From: Lewinellaceae bacterium
Lineage (GTDB): Bacteria; Bacteroidota; Bacteroidia; Chitinophagales; Saprospiraceae
Reading direction: 5' to 3'
Assembly: GCA_020636025.1 (NCBI GenBank)
Contig: JACJYQ010000005.1
Span: forward strand, 248,001 to 312,000
Length of the DNA stretch: 64,000 bases
Made by a program: the position numbers and the translations under genes. Shown piece by piece: positions 9,901-16,433 of the stretch. The first letter of the stretch is position 1. Each line of letters starts with the position of its first letter. The notes beneath the pieces were generated by a model that was not told the origin of the DNA, ran no database searches, and worked only from the letters and a program-made list of their open reading frames with translations.

Positions 9901-11802
9901 CTCACAGGCTCAAGTTGTAACCCAGCTGATGTAGGTGTGTTTACCAATGTACTGAGCAATCAGTATGGTTGTGACAGTACAATAATCACTACCGTCACCT
10001 TAGTGCCGTTACCAACTACTTTTCTCACCACCACTTCCTGCGATCCGAACTCAACGGGGGTGTTCACCGATCATATAACCACGGCGGGAGGTTGTGACAG
10101 CTTAGTAGTGACCACAGTGAGCTTATTGCCTAGTGATACAACCATGCTTTTAGGCGCAAGCTGCGACACGGCTGATGTGGGTGTGTTTACAAACATACTG
10201 AGCAATCAGTATAGCTGTGACAGCACGATCATTACAACCGTGACCTTGTTACCCAGCGACCAAACATCCATTGCTACTACCACTTGTGATCCTGCAATGG
10301 CAGGGGTATTCATCCATCCTTTTATCAATCAGTATGGTTGCGACAGTATTGTGACAGAAACACGAACTCTATTGCCTTCCAGCATGAGCACCATTAACCT
10401 GACTACTTGCGATCCAACACAGGTAGGCAGTACAACCGATATTGTACCTAACCAGTTCGGTTGTGATAGTACCATTGTAACGATAACCAGTCTGCTGCCA
10501 GCCAACAGTTGTTCGGTGGTAGCTACTGTGGAAGGCTCAGATATTCCATGTGCCTCCAATATCGGAACACTTACCCTGACACCAACTGTTGGCACAGCGC
10601 CGTTCTCTTACACAGTTATGCAAGGCGCTACGGTGGTGACCAATGGAACCATCACGACTCTGGGGACACCTCAGGTAGTCGGCGGTATTCCGGAGGGTAC
10701 TTACACCGTAACCATCAGTTCACCGAATGGCTTTAGCACCACCGAACAGGCGACAGTGATTCAATTGTTTCCACCTGATTTAACAAGCCTGGTCAATTCA
10801 AACTACTCAGGCTTTGATCTGAGTTGTGCAGGCTCCACAGACGGCAGCGCACTGGCCACAGCAAGCGGAGGATTACCTCCCTATACCTTCTCCTGGTCGA
10901 ATGGAGGCAATACTCAGCAGATCAACAATTTATCAGCTGGCGCTTACACTGTTACTGTTATGGATGCAAATAGCTGTCTCAATGTATCTACTGTTGTACT
11001 AACAGAGCCTGATCCACTGGAGATTAGCTTTATTGTAAATGACCTGGATTGTTTTGGTGAGCATGATGGTGCCATTCAGGTTGAGGTCACGGGTGGCGCA
11101 GCGCCATACCAATATTCACTGAACAATGAACCTGTGCAGGATGAGAATATTTTTTCCGGATTGGATCCCGGTGTTTACAGCATAACGGCATCCGATGCCA
11201 ATGATTGTCAGCAAACAGATGTCATTGTGGTGAATGCAGCAACGCTGCTTAGCGTTGATCTGGGTGATGATGTCAACATCAGTCTGGGAGACAGCACCAC
11301 GCTGCAAGCAACCGTGAATGTCCCCATTGACAGCATATTATCTGTAGTGTGGTCGCCACCCATGCTCGATAGTACGGAATGTGTTCCAAGCCCATGTCTG
11401 ACACAAGTGGTGACGCCATTTATTTCAACCGTGTACACCTTACATGTACAAGCACTGAACGGATGTACGGCTCAGGATCATGTACGGGTGAATGTGGATC
11501 GTCATCGGGACATTTATGTGCCGAATGTGTTTTCTCCGAATGGGGACGGCGCCAATGATCTATTCACCATTTATGCCAGACCAGGTTCAGTATCCAAAAT
11601 ACTTTCATTGCAGGTGTTCGACCGTTGGGGAGAAGCCATCATTACCTTAAAGGACTTTCAGCCCAACAGCCCTACCGTTGGCTGGGATGGCAGCAACAAG
11701 GGTCAGCCCATGAACCCGGCCGTGTTTGTTTGGGTAGCAGAGATTGAGTTTATCGATGGTCACCGGGAGGTGTTTAAGGGGGATGTGACGGTGTTGCGGT
11801 GA
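6901..11802 (+). CDS. Giant T9SS type B secreted protein with ten 41-aa Cys repeats and SprB-like repeats
   Basis: A 1633-residue extracellular protein. Residues 1-26 are a signal peptide ending SIYAQ. An N-terminal Cys-rich region (about 27-240) is followed by loose repeats with the GCDS motif (about 240-400) and Ig/PKD-like segments. Residues 793-1202 are ten tandem 41-aa repeats of the form SCDP..VGVFTN.LSNQYGCDSTIITTVTLLPSD, each with two Cys. Two SprB-type repeats follow at about 1300-1455, with the pattern GGLPPYTFSWSNG...L.AGAYTVTVMDANSC. The C-terminus (1539-1633) starts YVPNVFSPNGDGAND and ends KGDVTVLR, a type B (gliding-motility-type) sorting domain, so it should be exported by T9SS to the cell surface. 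The role is unknown; adhesion is an inference from SprB similarity. Confidence 0.9.
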   Translation: MKNIKSNPLLILMASCLFFYPKSIYAQCNGAPCINPNPVADPADACILSDQNDLTCYEGATTMDPAVVFPNWCGSNQNTQWFAFTATATTAVFALVVPSCSQGNALQGAVFSSGDCINFSLVSNCVNVLAGQGNSIMANGLVPGQVYYLCIGGNNGAICDYQIDPGGWAGATVVCVLDPPLSYSTAATDAIWSVDPPSAASFDTTEGPVVHITFLEPGTLNLCINSSHCPEYCGEIEVHGGEFEEYVDLCEGKSVECAGHTYTSPGVFDVSEPDGPDCFKTIHCHVNLIPTAHSADTVFMCQNSSVTCAGEEFFSPGTYPVTLQGPNGCDSVVTCKVQILPPSPVTNLTINLCGPAEYGVCNSTYNASGTYTEICTNYLGCDSIINLDLAVLEPHAVINPPDTLTCQVDTITLDGSNSSINNANVGITLYNWTGPGIVGSSTMPTVKINQSGSYCLVVTHRRGAVSCTDTTCVVVAQTSSVPALPQLLGNNYPCQDSTYLYTAMANGNPAPSAFDWTLPGNISYTTLSPDSILVTWDSLLIDSLCVIATNTCGVSQPACYPIVVQTPVEQPLMSGPGSVCADSTAYEFTLNLEQTGVEYIWTTPPGAILTGVGDTVHINFQNAVSGQVCVTPQNACGAGLPVCLDVEANPIPTADLSGDAEICAGESIDLSFSLNGNGPFDVSWSVNGQNFTLNDISNGHIESVSPTQTTIYKITSISDNTAAVCAATLLDSVTVTVWQAANTPLAAQICSGESLFVGGSLQSSSGIYSDTLQTIHGCDSVLVTTLTVLVIDTTMLAAGTCDPALAGTSTQILPQQNGCDSVVITVTALLPSDSTLIAESSCDVNEVGVLTQNLSNQYGCDSTVVTTVTFTLGDTTMVAATTCDSTAAGVFYNNLMGLDGCDSLIITTVSLLPSNTTMLTGTSCNPAEVGVFTNVLSNRYGCDSTVITTVSFVQLPTTFLTATSCDPNSTGVFTDHITTAGGCDSVVVTTVSLLPSDTTMLTGSSCNPADVGVFTNVLSNQYGCDSTIITTVTLVPLPTTFLTTTSCDPNSTGVFTDHITTAGGCDSLVVTTVSLLPSDTTMLLGASCDTADVGVFTNILSNQYSCDSTIITTVTLLPSDQTSIATTTCDPAMAGVFIHPFINQYGCDSIVTETRTLLPSSMSTINLTTCDPTQVGSTTDIVPNQFGCDSTIVTITSLLPANSCSVVATVEGSDIPCASNIGTLTLTPTVGTAPFSYTVMQGATVVTNGTITTLGTPQVVGGIPEGTYTVTISSPNGFSTTEQATVIQLFPPDLTSLVNSNYSGFDLSCAGSTDGSALATASGGLPPYTFSWSNGGNTQQINNLSAGAYTVTVMDANSCLNVSTVVLTEPDPLEISFIVNDLDCFGEHDGAIQVEVTGGAAPYQYSLNNEPVQDENIFSGLDPGVYSITASDANDCQQTDVIVVNAATLLSVDLGDDVNISLGDSTTLQATVNVPIDSILSVVWSPPMLDSTECVPSPCLTQVVTPFISTVYTLHVQALNGCTAQDHVRVNVDRHRDIYVPNVFSPNGDGANDLFTIYARPGSVSKILSLQVFDRWGEAIITLKDFQPNSPTVGWDGSNKGQPMNPAVFVWVAEIEFIDGHREVFKGDVTVLR
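9277..10506 (+). repeat. Ten tandem 123-bp repeats inside the coding sequence
   Basis: Ten exact-length units of 123 bases (41 codons) run without gap from 9277 to 10506. Units 4-5 (9646-9891) and 6-7 (9892-10137) form a near-identical 246-base pair, with unit 8 resembling 4 and 6. Many differences between units are synonymous, so the protein repeat is better conserved than the DNA. Confidence 0.9.
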
Positions 11803-11826
11803 TATCGGATTTTGGATATCTTTTTT

Positions 11827-11866
11827 CGCCGCTCGCGGTGCTTCTACGGAAACACCACGAGCGGCG
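11827..11866. terminator. Hairpin between convergent genes
   Basis: CGCCGCTCGCGGTG (11827-11840) pairs with CACCACGAGCGGCG (11853-11866), with one G-T pair in 14 bp. It lies between the stops of the 1633-aa gene and gcvT. There is no T-run after the stem in either direction except A/T bases at its left edge, so classic intrinsic termination is uncertain. The left flank GATATCGGATTTTGGATATC is shared with the repeat near 61.6 kb. Confidence 0.5.
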
Positions 11867-11879
11867 AGTTTATACTTGC

Positions 11880-13004
11880 TTAGACTGTCGGATCCACAAA
11901 AGGCAATTTGCAAATTTCGGCTTCCAGTTTTTTCCCGCCTGCCACAATCATGATCTTGGAGCCCAAATTGGCATATTTCACCTTTACATATCCGGTACCA
12001 ATTGGCTGATCCAGGGTGGGTGAATGTGTTCCGGATGTCACTACACCAATTTTTGCCCCTCTGCGGCTTTCAATTTCATAGCCATGCCTTGGAACACGTC
12101 TTTCATTCAAGGTAAATGCAACCAGGCGACGTCTCACGCCTTGCTCCTTTTGCTTCAAAAAGCGGTCTTTGGACGGGAAGTCTGCATCCTTTTTTAGCTT
12201 GGTAATCCAGCCCAATCCGGCTTCAAGTGGACTCGTTTTATCATCAATGTCATTGCCATAAAGACAATAGCCCATTTCCAGTCGGAGTGTATCGCGGGCG
12301 CCAAGTCCACAGGGTTTGATACCAAACTTTTCAGCTGTTTTGAAAACTTTATCCCAGATCTTGGGCAGGTCTCTGTTCTTAGCATATATCTCAAAACCTC
12401 CAGATCCGGTGTATCCTGTAGCAGACACAATCACATTTCGGCAACCCGCAAAACGACCGCGTTTGAAGGAGTAATATTTCATTCCTGCGAGGTCAATATC
12501 TGTCAGTTTCTGTAAGGCTTCAGCCGCTTTCGGCCCCTGAACAGCAATCAGTCCGGTTTTGGCGGAGATGTTTTTCATTTTCACATCAAAATTGCGGGCA
12601 ATTCTCCGCAACCAACGCCAGTCTTTGGTTTCATTGCTGGCATTCACCACCAACATGTAGGACTGTTCACCATCCACCACCATCTCAGGATCGTCATCCA
12701 GGCGATAAACCAGCAGATCATCTACGATACCTCCCTTTTTGTTGGGCATGCAGGAATATTGCACATCACCCGGGTTGAGCTTGCTTACGTCGTTTGTTGT
12801 AGCGCTTTGCAAAAACGCTGTAGCTTCTTTCCCATTTACAATAAACTCGCCCATGTGGCTCACATCAAAGACGCCCAGTGCCTTCCTAACGGCATTGTGT
12901 TCATCTGAAATAGTGGTATAGGATATGGGCATATTATAGCCGGCAAACTCAGCCATTTTCGCCCCCAATTCGATATGCTTTTCAGTAAGTGGTGTATTTT
13001 TCAT
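11880..13004 (-). CDS. gcvT: Glycine cleavage system aminomethyltransferase (T protein)
   Basis: Transfers the methylene group from the aminomethyl-lipoyl H protein to tetrahydrofolate, releasing ammonia, in the cytoplasm. The 374-residue length is typical. The N-terminus MKNTPLTEKHIELGAKMAEFAGYNMPISY and the early FDVSHMGEF match the family. The TGYTGSGGFEIYA motif (folate site) and the C-terminal GVVTSGTHSPTLDQPIGTGYV are also conserved. No gcvH or gcvP is in the window. It is convergent with the giant T9SS gene and 77 bases downstream of the C1 peptidase stop site on the same strand. Confidence 0.95.
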   Translation of the reverse strand: MKNTPLTEKHIELGAKMAEFAGYNMPISYTTISDEHNAVRKALGVFDVSHMGEFIVNGKEATAFLQSATTNDVSKLNPGDVQYSCMPNKKGGIVDDLLVYRLDDDPEMVVDGEQSYMLVVNASNETKDWRWLRRIARNFDVKMKNISAKTGLIAVQGPKAAEALQKLTDIDLAGMKYYSFKRGRFAGCRNVIVSATGYTGSGGFEIYAKNRDLPKIWDKVFKTAEKFGIKPCGLGARDTLRLEMGYCLYGNDIDDKTSPLEAGLGWITKLKKDADFPSKDRFLKQKEQGVRRRLVAFTLNERRVPRHGYEIESRRGAKIGVVTSGTHSPTLDQPIGTGYVKVKYANLGSKIMIVAGGKKLEAEICKLPFVDPTV

Positions 13005-13081
13005 GAAAAATTGGTTGTTATCTTATTTGATTTAATTGAAAACCCCGGAGATTGTTTGGCATCGCCTGCCAAAACAGGCTC

Positions 13082-14377
13082 CTAATTATTCCCGCCGTCA
13101 ACTGGCCGTTTAATGGGTTGTGGCTTGAGCGTATCTTTACTTTCAGTCGGTTTTCTACGACTTTCATTTGAAATTTTGGCAGGTTTAACCGGTTTTAGCT
13201 CCTTCTCTTCTTTTTGTTCAATGTTTACCTGACCCTGTTCAAGGCCCAGTCGACGCTTGATATCAACCGGTAAAGCCATTTTAGGAAGTGTAAAGGACAA
13301 GGTATTCAGTCTAAGATATGCCTCAGAAGCATATACATAGCCTTTTAAAGGAGAAATCTCACCCCAGGAGTTCTTCACGATGAAATAGATTCCGGAATGC
13401 TTTTCATCCAAAACACCGATTATGTGCATCAGGTGATCGTCAGTTGTCTCCTGCCTGTCAAATAGTTGCTGGCGGTATTCCTGGCTAATCTTCAATTCAG
13501 GCTCCCAGTTTTTGAAACTGTTGGCGCGGGCTGAGGCACTTTTTTCCTGCCAGGGTGTTTTGGGTACGATGGCCAATCCCGATGACCGGGAAAAGCCCAT
13601 GTTGCTGTTATCAGTATCCCAATCAAGTGTATATCCTTTTTCAATGGCATACGTTGCGCAACGCATCATATCATCAAGCGGCAGATTGTAGAATTCGCCA
13701 TTTGACCAGTTATCAGGTACTTCAAGTGTGAATTTCCCCCAAAACGGATGATGCGTAAATGAAGTGATGCTTACATAATCCTCCGGATTTATGCCCAAAA
13801 AGTCGCGATAGGACTGAGGGGAGAAGACGGAATGATTGTAAGAAAACTTTGTAGGTGCCGGGCCAAACTCAGCATCCAGAATTACATCTATCTGCTCAAG
13901 CCATGAAGGATCCAGTTTGCCTTTTTTCCCTTGTTCCACAAACTCATCGCATTTTTCCTTTAACGCCTTCTCCAGGCTGGCATGGTTAAACGGTTTATCA
14001 AGATCCTGCCGACCCTGGTAAACACTTTGCGGAACTATTCCAAAACGGGCCACAGCATTCAGCATATCATGTGCAAGTCCTCCTTCCCCAAACTGTGCAG
14101 TACCCTGACGGCGCACGTAGTTTTCGCATTTCATGCGGTAGATATGCCTGACAATAAACATTTCCGAGAGGTCAGTTTCTCCTTTTCCCAGGCGCAGGGC
14201 CTCACTTTCCAGAAAAGAAGCGGTGCTGAAAGCCCAGCATGTACCAGTCTGATCCTGACTTTTTATTGGCGTTGCCGCATAGCGTTTATATTCCTTAAAC
14301 TCATAAGGCTCGTTGCCCTGAGCCTGAAGCCCCAGCATTGTCAGGCTCCCCAAAACAAAAAAAACAAATTTCTTCAT
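13082..14377 (-). CDS. Exported C1-family peptidase (PepC/bleomycin-hydrolase type)
   Basis: A papain-like cysteine peptidase of 431 residues. It starts MKKFVFFVLGSLTMLGLQAQG, a clear signal peptide, so it acts outside the cytoplasm; classic PepC lacks one. Catalytic residues are visible: Gln and Cys in KSQDQTGTCWAFSTASF, His in DDHLMHIIGVL and Asn in IVKNSWGE. The last ~60 residues are a Lys/Glu/Pro-rich tail (EQKEEKELKPVKPAK...) of low complexity. The frame is open 61 codons further upstream, but ATG 14377 is chosen because it begins the signal peptide. A near-consensus -7 box TACTTTCGC lies at 14420-14428. Confidence 0.88.
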   Translation of the reverse strand: MKKFVFFVLGSLTMLGLQAQGNEPYEFKEYKRYAATPIKSQDQTGTCWAFSTASFLESEALRLGKGETDLSEMFIVRHIYRMKCENYVRRQGTAQFGEGGLAHDMLNAVARFGIVPQSVYQGRQDLDKPFNHASLEKALKEKCDEFVEQGKKGKLDPSWLEQIDVILDAEFGPAPTKFSYNHSVFSPQSYRDFLGINPEDYVSITSFTHHPFWGKFTLEVPDNWSNGEFYNLPLDDMMRCATYAIEKGYTLDWDTDNSNMGFSRSSGLAIVPKTPWQEKSASARANSFKNWEPELKISQEYRQQLFDRQETTDDHLMHIIGVLDEKHSGIYFIVKNSWGEISPLKGYVYASEAYLRLNTLSFTLPKMALPVDIKRRLGLEQGQVNIEQKEEKELKPVKPAKISNESRRKPTESKDTLKPQPIKRPVDGGNN

Positions 14378-14694
14378 GCTTAATTTTAAATTGAATCTTA
14401 TTTTTGATCGATTGGAACTGCGAAAGTAGGCAATGCCATTGTAAGCGCGTGTTTGGAATTTTCTTACTTGGACTAAAACGATACTTTTTTTGATAAAAGC
14501 ATCCTGTTGAGGCAAATTTCCTGTTGAAACATATTCATTCAAGCATTCAATATTTGACATCTGTGTTTCATCGCTAAATTTTTATTGAATTTTTCTACAA
14601 TTTCTGCCATATAGATTAAACCTTTACTAATTGTAGCATCTAAGCTCAATTACCCCTTCAGCCGCCTTTTGTTTACCTGCTAACATACCTGCCT
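14378..14694. other. 317-base divergent spacer
   Basis: It separates the C1 peptidase gene (-) from the DUF1501 gene (+). The only signal seen is a minus-strand TACTTTCGC at 14420-14428, one mismatch from the -7 consensus. No hairpin or repeat is evident. Confidence 0.45.
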
Positions 14695-16362
14695 ATGAAA
14701 AGGAGAAACTTTCTACAATTTTTACCGGCTGCCGGCGTAAGTTCCATTGCATTAAACGGTTTTAAAATTCGCCCGTTTGCCAATACTAAAATGGCAAACA
14801 TTCTCTCCAACTGCGATGGCGTTCAGGATCGCATCCTGGTGTTGGTTCAGTTAAAAGGTGGTAATGACGGTCTGAATATGATCATTCCTGCTGCAAAGTT
14901 CGACCGGTATGTTGAATTGCGGCCGTATACCCATATTAATGAAGATGCCTACATCGCACTCGACAATACCCTGCCAAATGACAGTCTGGTTGGATTGCAT
15001 CCCCGGATGACAGGCATTAAGGAGATGTATGATAATGGCTGGGCCAATATTATTCAGGCGGCCGGGTATCAAAACATGAACCAGTCGCATTTTAAGGGTA
15101 CCGATATATGGCTTTCCGGTTCGGATACCAATCAGGGTTCAACTACCAATTCAGGTTGGATGGGTCGCGCTTTGCAGGCTCTTTATCCCGATGTTGAAGG
15201 TGCACCTACTATAGACATGCCCGATCCACTTGGGATACAGGTTGGAGACCCGAATACATCACTTGGCTTCCATACTGAAACTGAACACCAGAACGCGATC
15301 AACCTGAGCGGTCAGGATCCGGCAGGATTTTTCTCGCTTATCCAAACCATTGGAGGAGCCCCGATTTTGAACGTTCCGGACACTGATCACGGTCATGAAG
15401 TAGAATACATCATGGGCGTTGAGCAAAGCATCAACCTGTATGCTGCCCGGATCTCTCAAGTATTCAATGCCGGCTCTAATGCCATCACCAGTTATCCAAA
15501 TAACAGTTTTGCCAATCAGCTGAAAACGGTGGCTCGAATGATCAAAGGCGGTTGCAAAACCAAGATTTATCTATGTCAGCTCGGTGGCTTTGATACACAC
15601 AACGCGCAAGTTGATTCCGGAGACACCAGTCTTGGCTCACACGCCAACCTGATGGGCACGCTTTCGGATTCTATAAAGACTTTCTTTGACGATTTAAATC
15701 AGATGGGCCTGGCAGACCGCGTAATGGCCTGCACCTTCTCTGAATTTGGTCGCTGTGCCAAGGAAAACGGCTCATTCGGTACTGATCACGGTACACTGGC
15801 ACCGATGATGGTGTTTGGCAAGAACATCAAAGCAGGTGTAAATGGTACCAATCCTGATATTGACAACCTGACCAATGACAACCAGATGAAAAACATGCAA
15901 AATGATTACCGTCAGGTATTCGCCACTTTGCTGCAAGACTGGTTGGGCGCAAATCCATGGACACTGGAACAAACCATGTTTGAGGACTTTACCAAACTCA
16001 GGTTTGTGGAACGCGAGCACAGGGTAGAACCAGCTTGTCAGTGGGGAGGTTCACCGCTCATCATTGATGATTTCAGACCAGTTTCTGTATTTCCGAATCC
16101 TGCCAGCTACAGCACAGAAGTTTCTGTTGAACACAAGGGAGATACCTCTTATCCGGTTACAATATCCTTGCACAGCATGGGTGGTCAGCTAATCAGCGCC
16201 AGAACTGAAACGATCCAGCCCGGTTCAAACTTCTTTTACTTTGATGTATCCGGACTCAGGGAAGGCATGTATGTTGTCCGGGTTCAGAACAAATCGAATG
16301 GAAAAGGGAACGTAGCTAAATTGAGTGTGGTTCGCAGCAATAACGGACGGACGAGACTTTAA
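14695..16362 (+). CDS. DUF1501 protein with Tat-like signal and T9SS type A sorting domain
   Basis: A 555-residue exported protein of the DUF1501 (alkaline-phosphatase/sulfatase-fold-like) family, biochemical role unknown. The N-terminus MKRRNFLQFLPAAGVSSIAL has a twin-arginine motif (RRNFL) and hydrophobic stretch. DUF1501 hallmarks follow: LVQLKGGNDGLNMIIP, then GGFDTHNAQ, then FSEFGRCAKENGSFGTDHGTLAPMMVFG. Residues about 465-555 (SVFPNPASYSTEVSV ... LREGMYVVRVQ) are a type A sorting domain for T9SS. In many Bacteroidota a DUF1800 gene precedes it; none does here. The stop codon overlaps a complex terminator shared with the next, convergent gene. Confidence 0.9.
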   Translation: MKRRNFLQFLPAAGVSSIALNGFKIRPFANTKMANILSNCDGVQDRILVLVQLKGGNDGLNMIIPAAKFDRYVELRPYTHINEDAYIALDNTLPNDSLVGLHPRMTGIKEMYDNGWANIIQAAGYQNMNQSHFKGTDIWLSGSDTNQGSTTNSGWMGRALQALYPDVEGAPTIDMPDPLGIQVGDPNTSLGFHTETEHQNAINLSGQDPAGFFSLIQTIGGAPILNVPDTDHGHEVEYIMGVEQSINLYAARISQVFNAGSNAITSYPNNSFANQLKTVARMIKGGCKTKIYLCQLGGFDTHNAQVDSGDTSLGSHANLMGTLSDSIKTFFDDLNQMGLADRVMACTFSEFGRCAKENGSFGTDHGTLAPMMVFGKNIKAGVNGTNPDIDNLTNDNQMKNMQNDYRQVFATLLQDWLGANPWTLEQTMFEDFTKLRFVEREHRVEPACQWGGSPLIIDDFRPVSVFPNPASYSTEVSVEHKGDTSYPVTISLHSMGGQLISARTETIQPGSNFFYFDVSGLREGMYVVRVQNKSNGKGNVAKLSVVRSNNGRTRL

Positions 16363-16431
16363 TGCGGAGTGCGGAATGTTGAGTGCGGAGTAGGCATATA
16401 TTTTCGCACTCCGCACTCATCACTCCGCATT
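16361..16431. terminator. Nested bidirectional terminator built from GCGGAGTGCGGAG repeats
   Basis: An outer pair, AATGCGGAGTG (16361-16371) with CACTCCGCATT (16421-16431), encloses an inner pair, TGAGTGCGGAGT (16380-16391) with ACTCCGCACTCA (16408-16419). Both are perfect. TTTTTTATTTT follows on the plus strand. It lies between convergent genes. Its first 18 bases recur at 57358. Confidence 0.7.
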
Positions 16432-16433
16432 TT

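Noticed and set aside
9277..10506. CRISPR or non-coding satellite
   Set aside because: The 123-base period keeps one reading frame with conserved residues inside a secreted protein.
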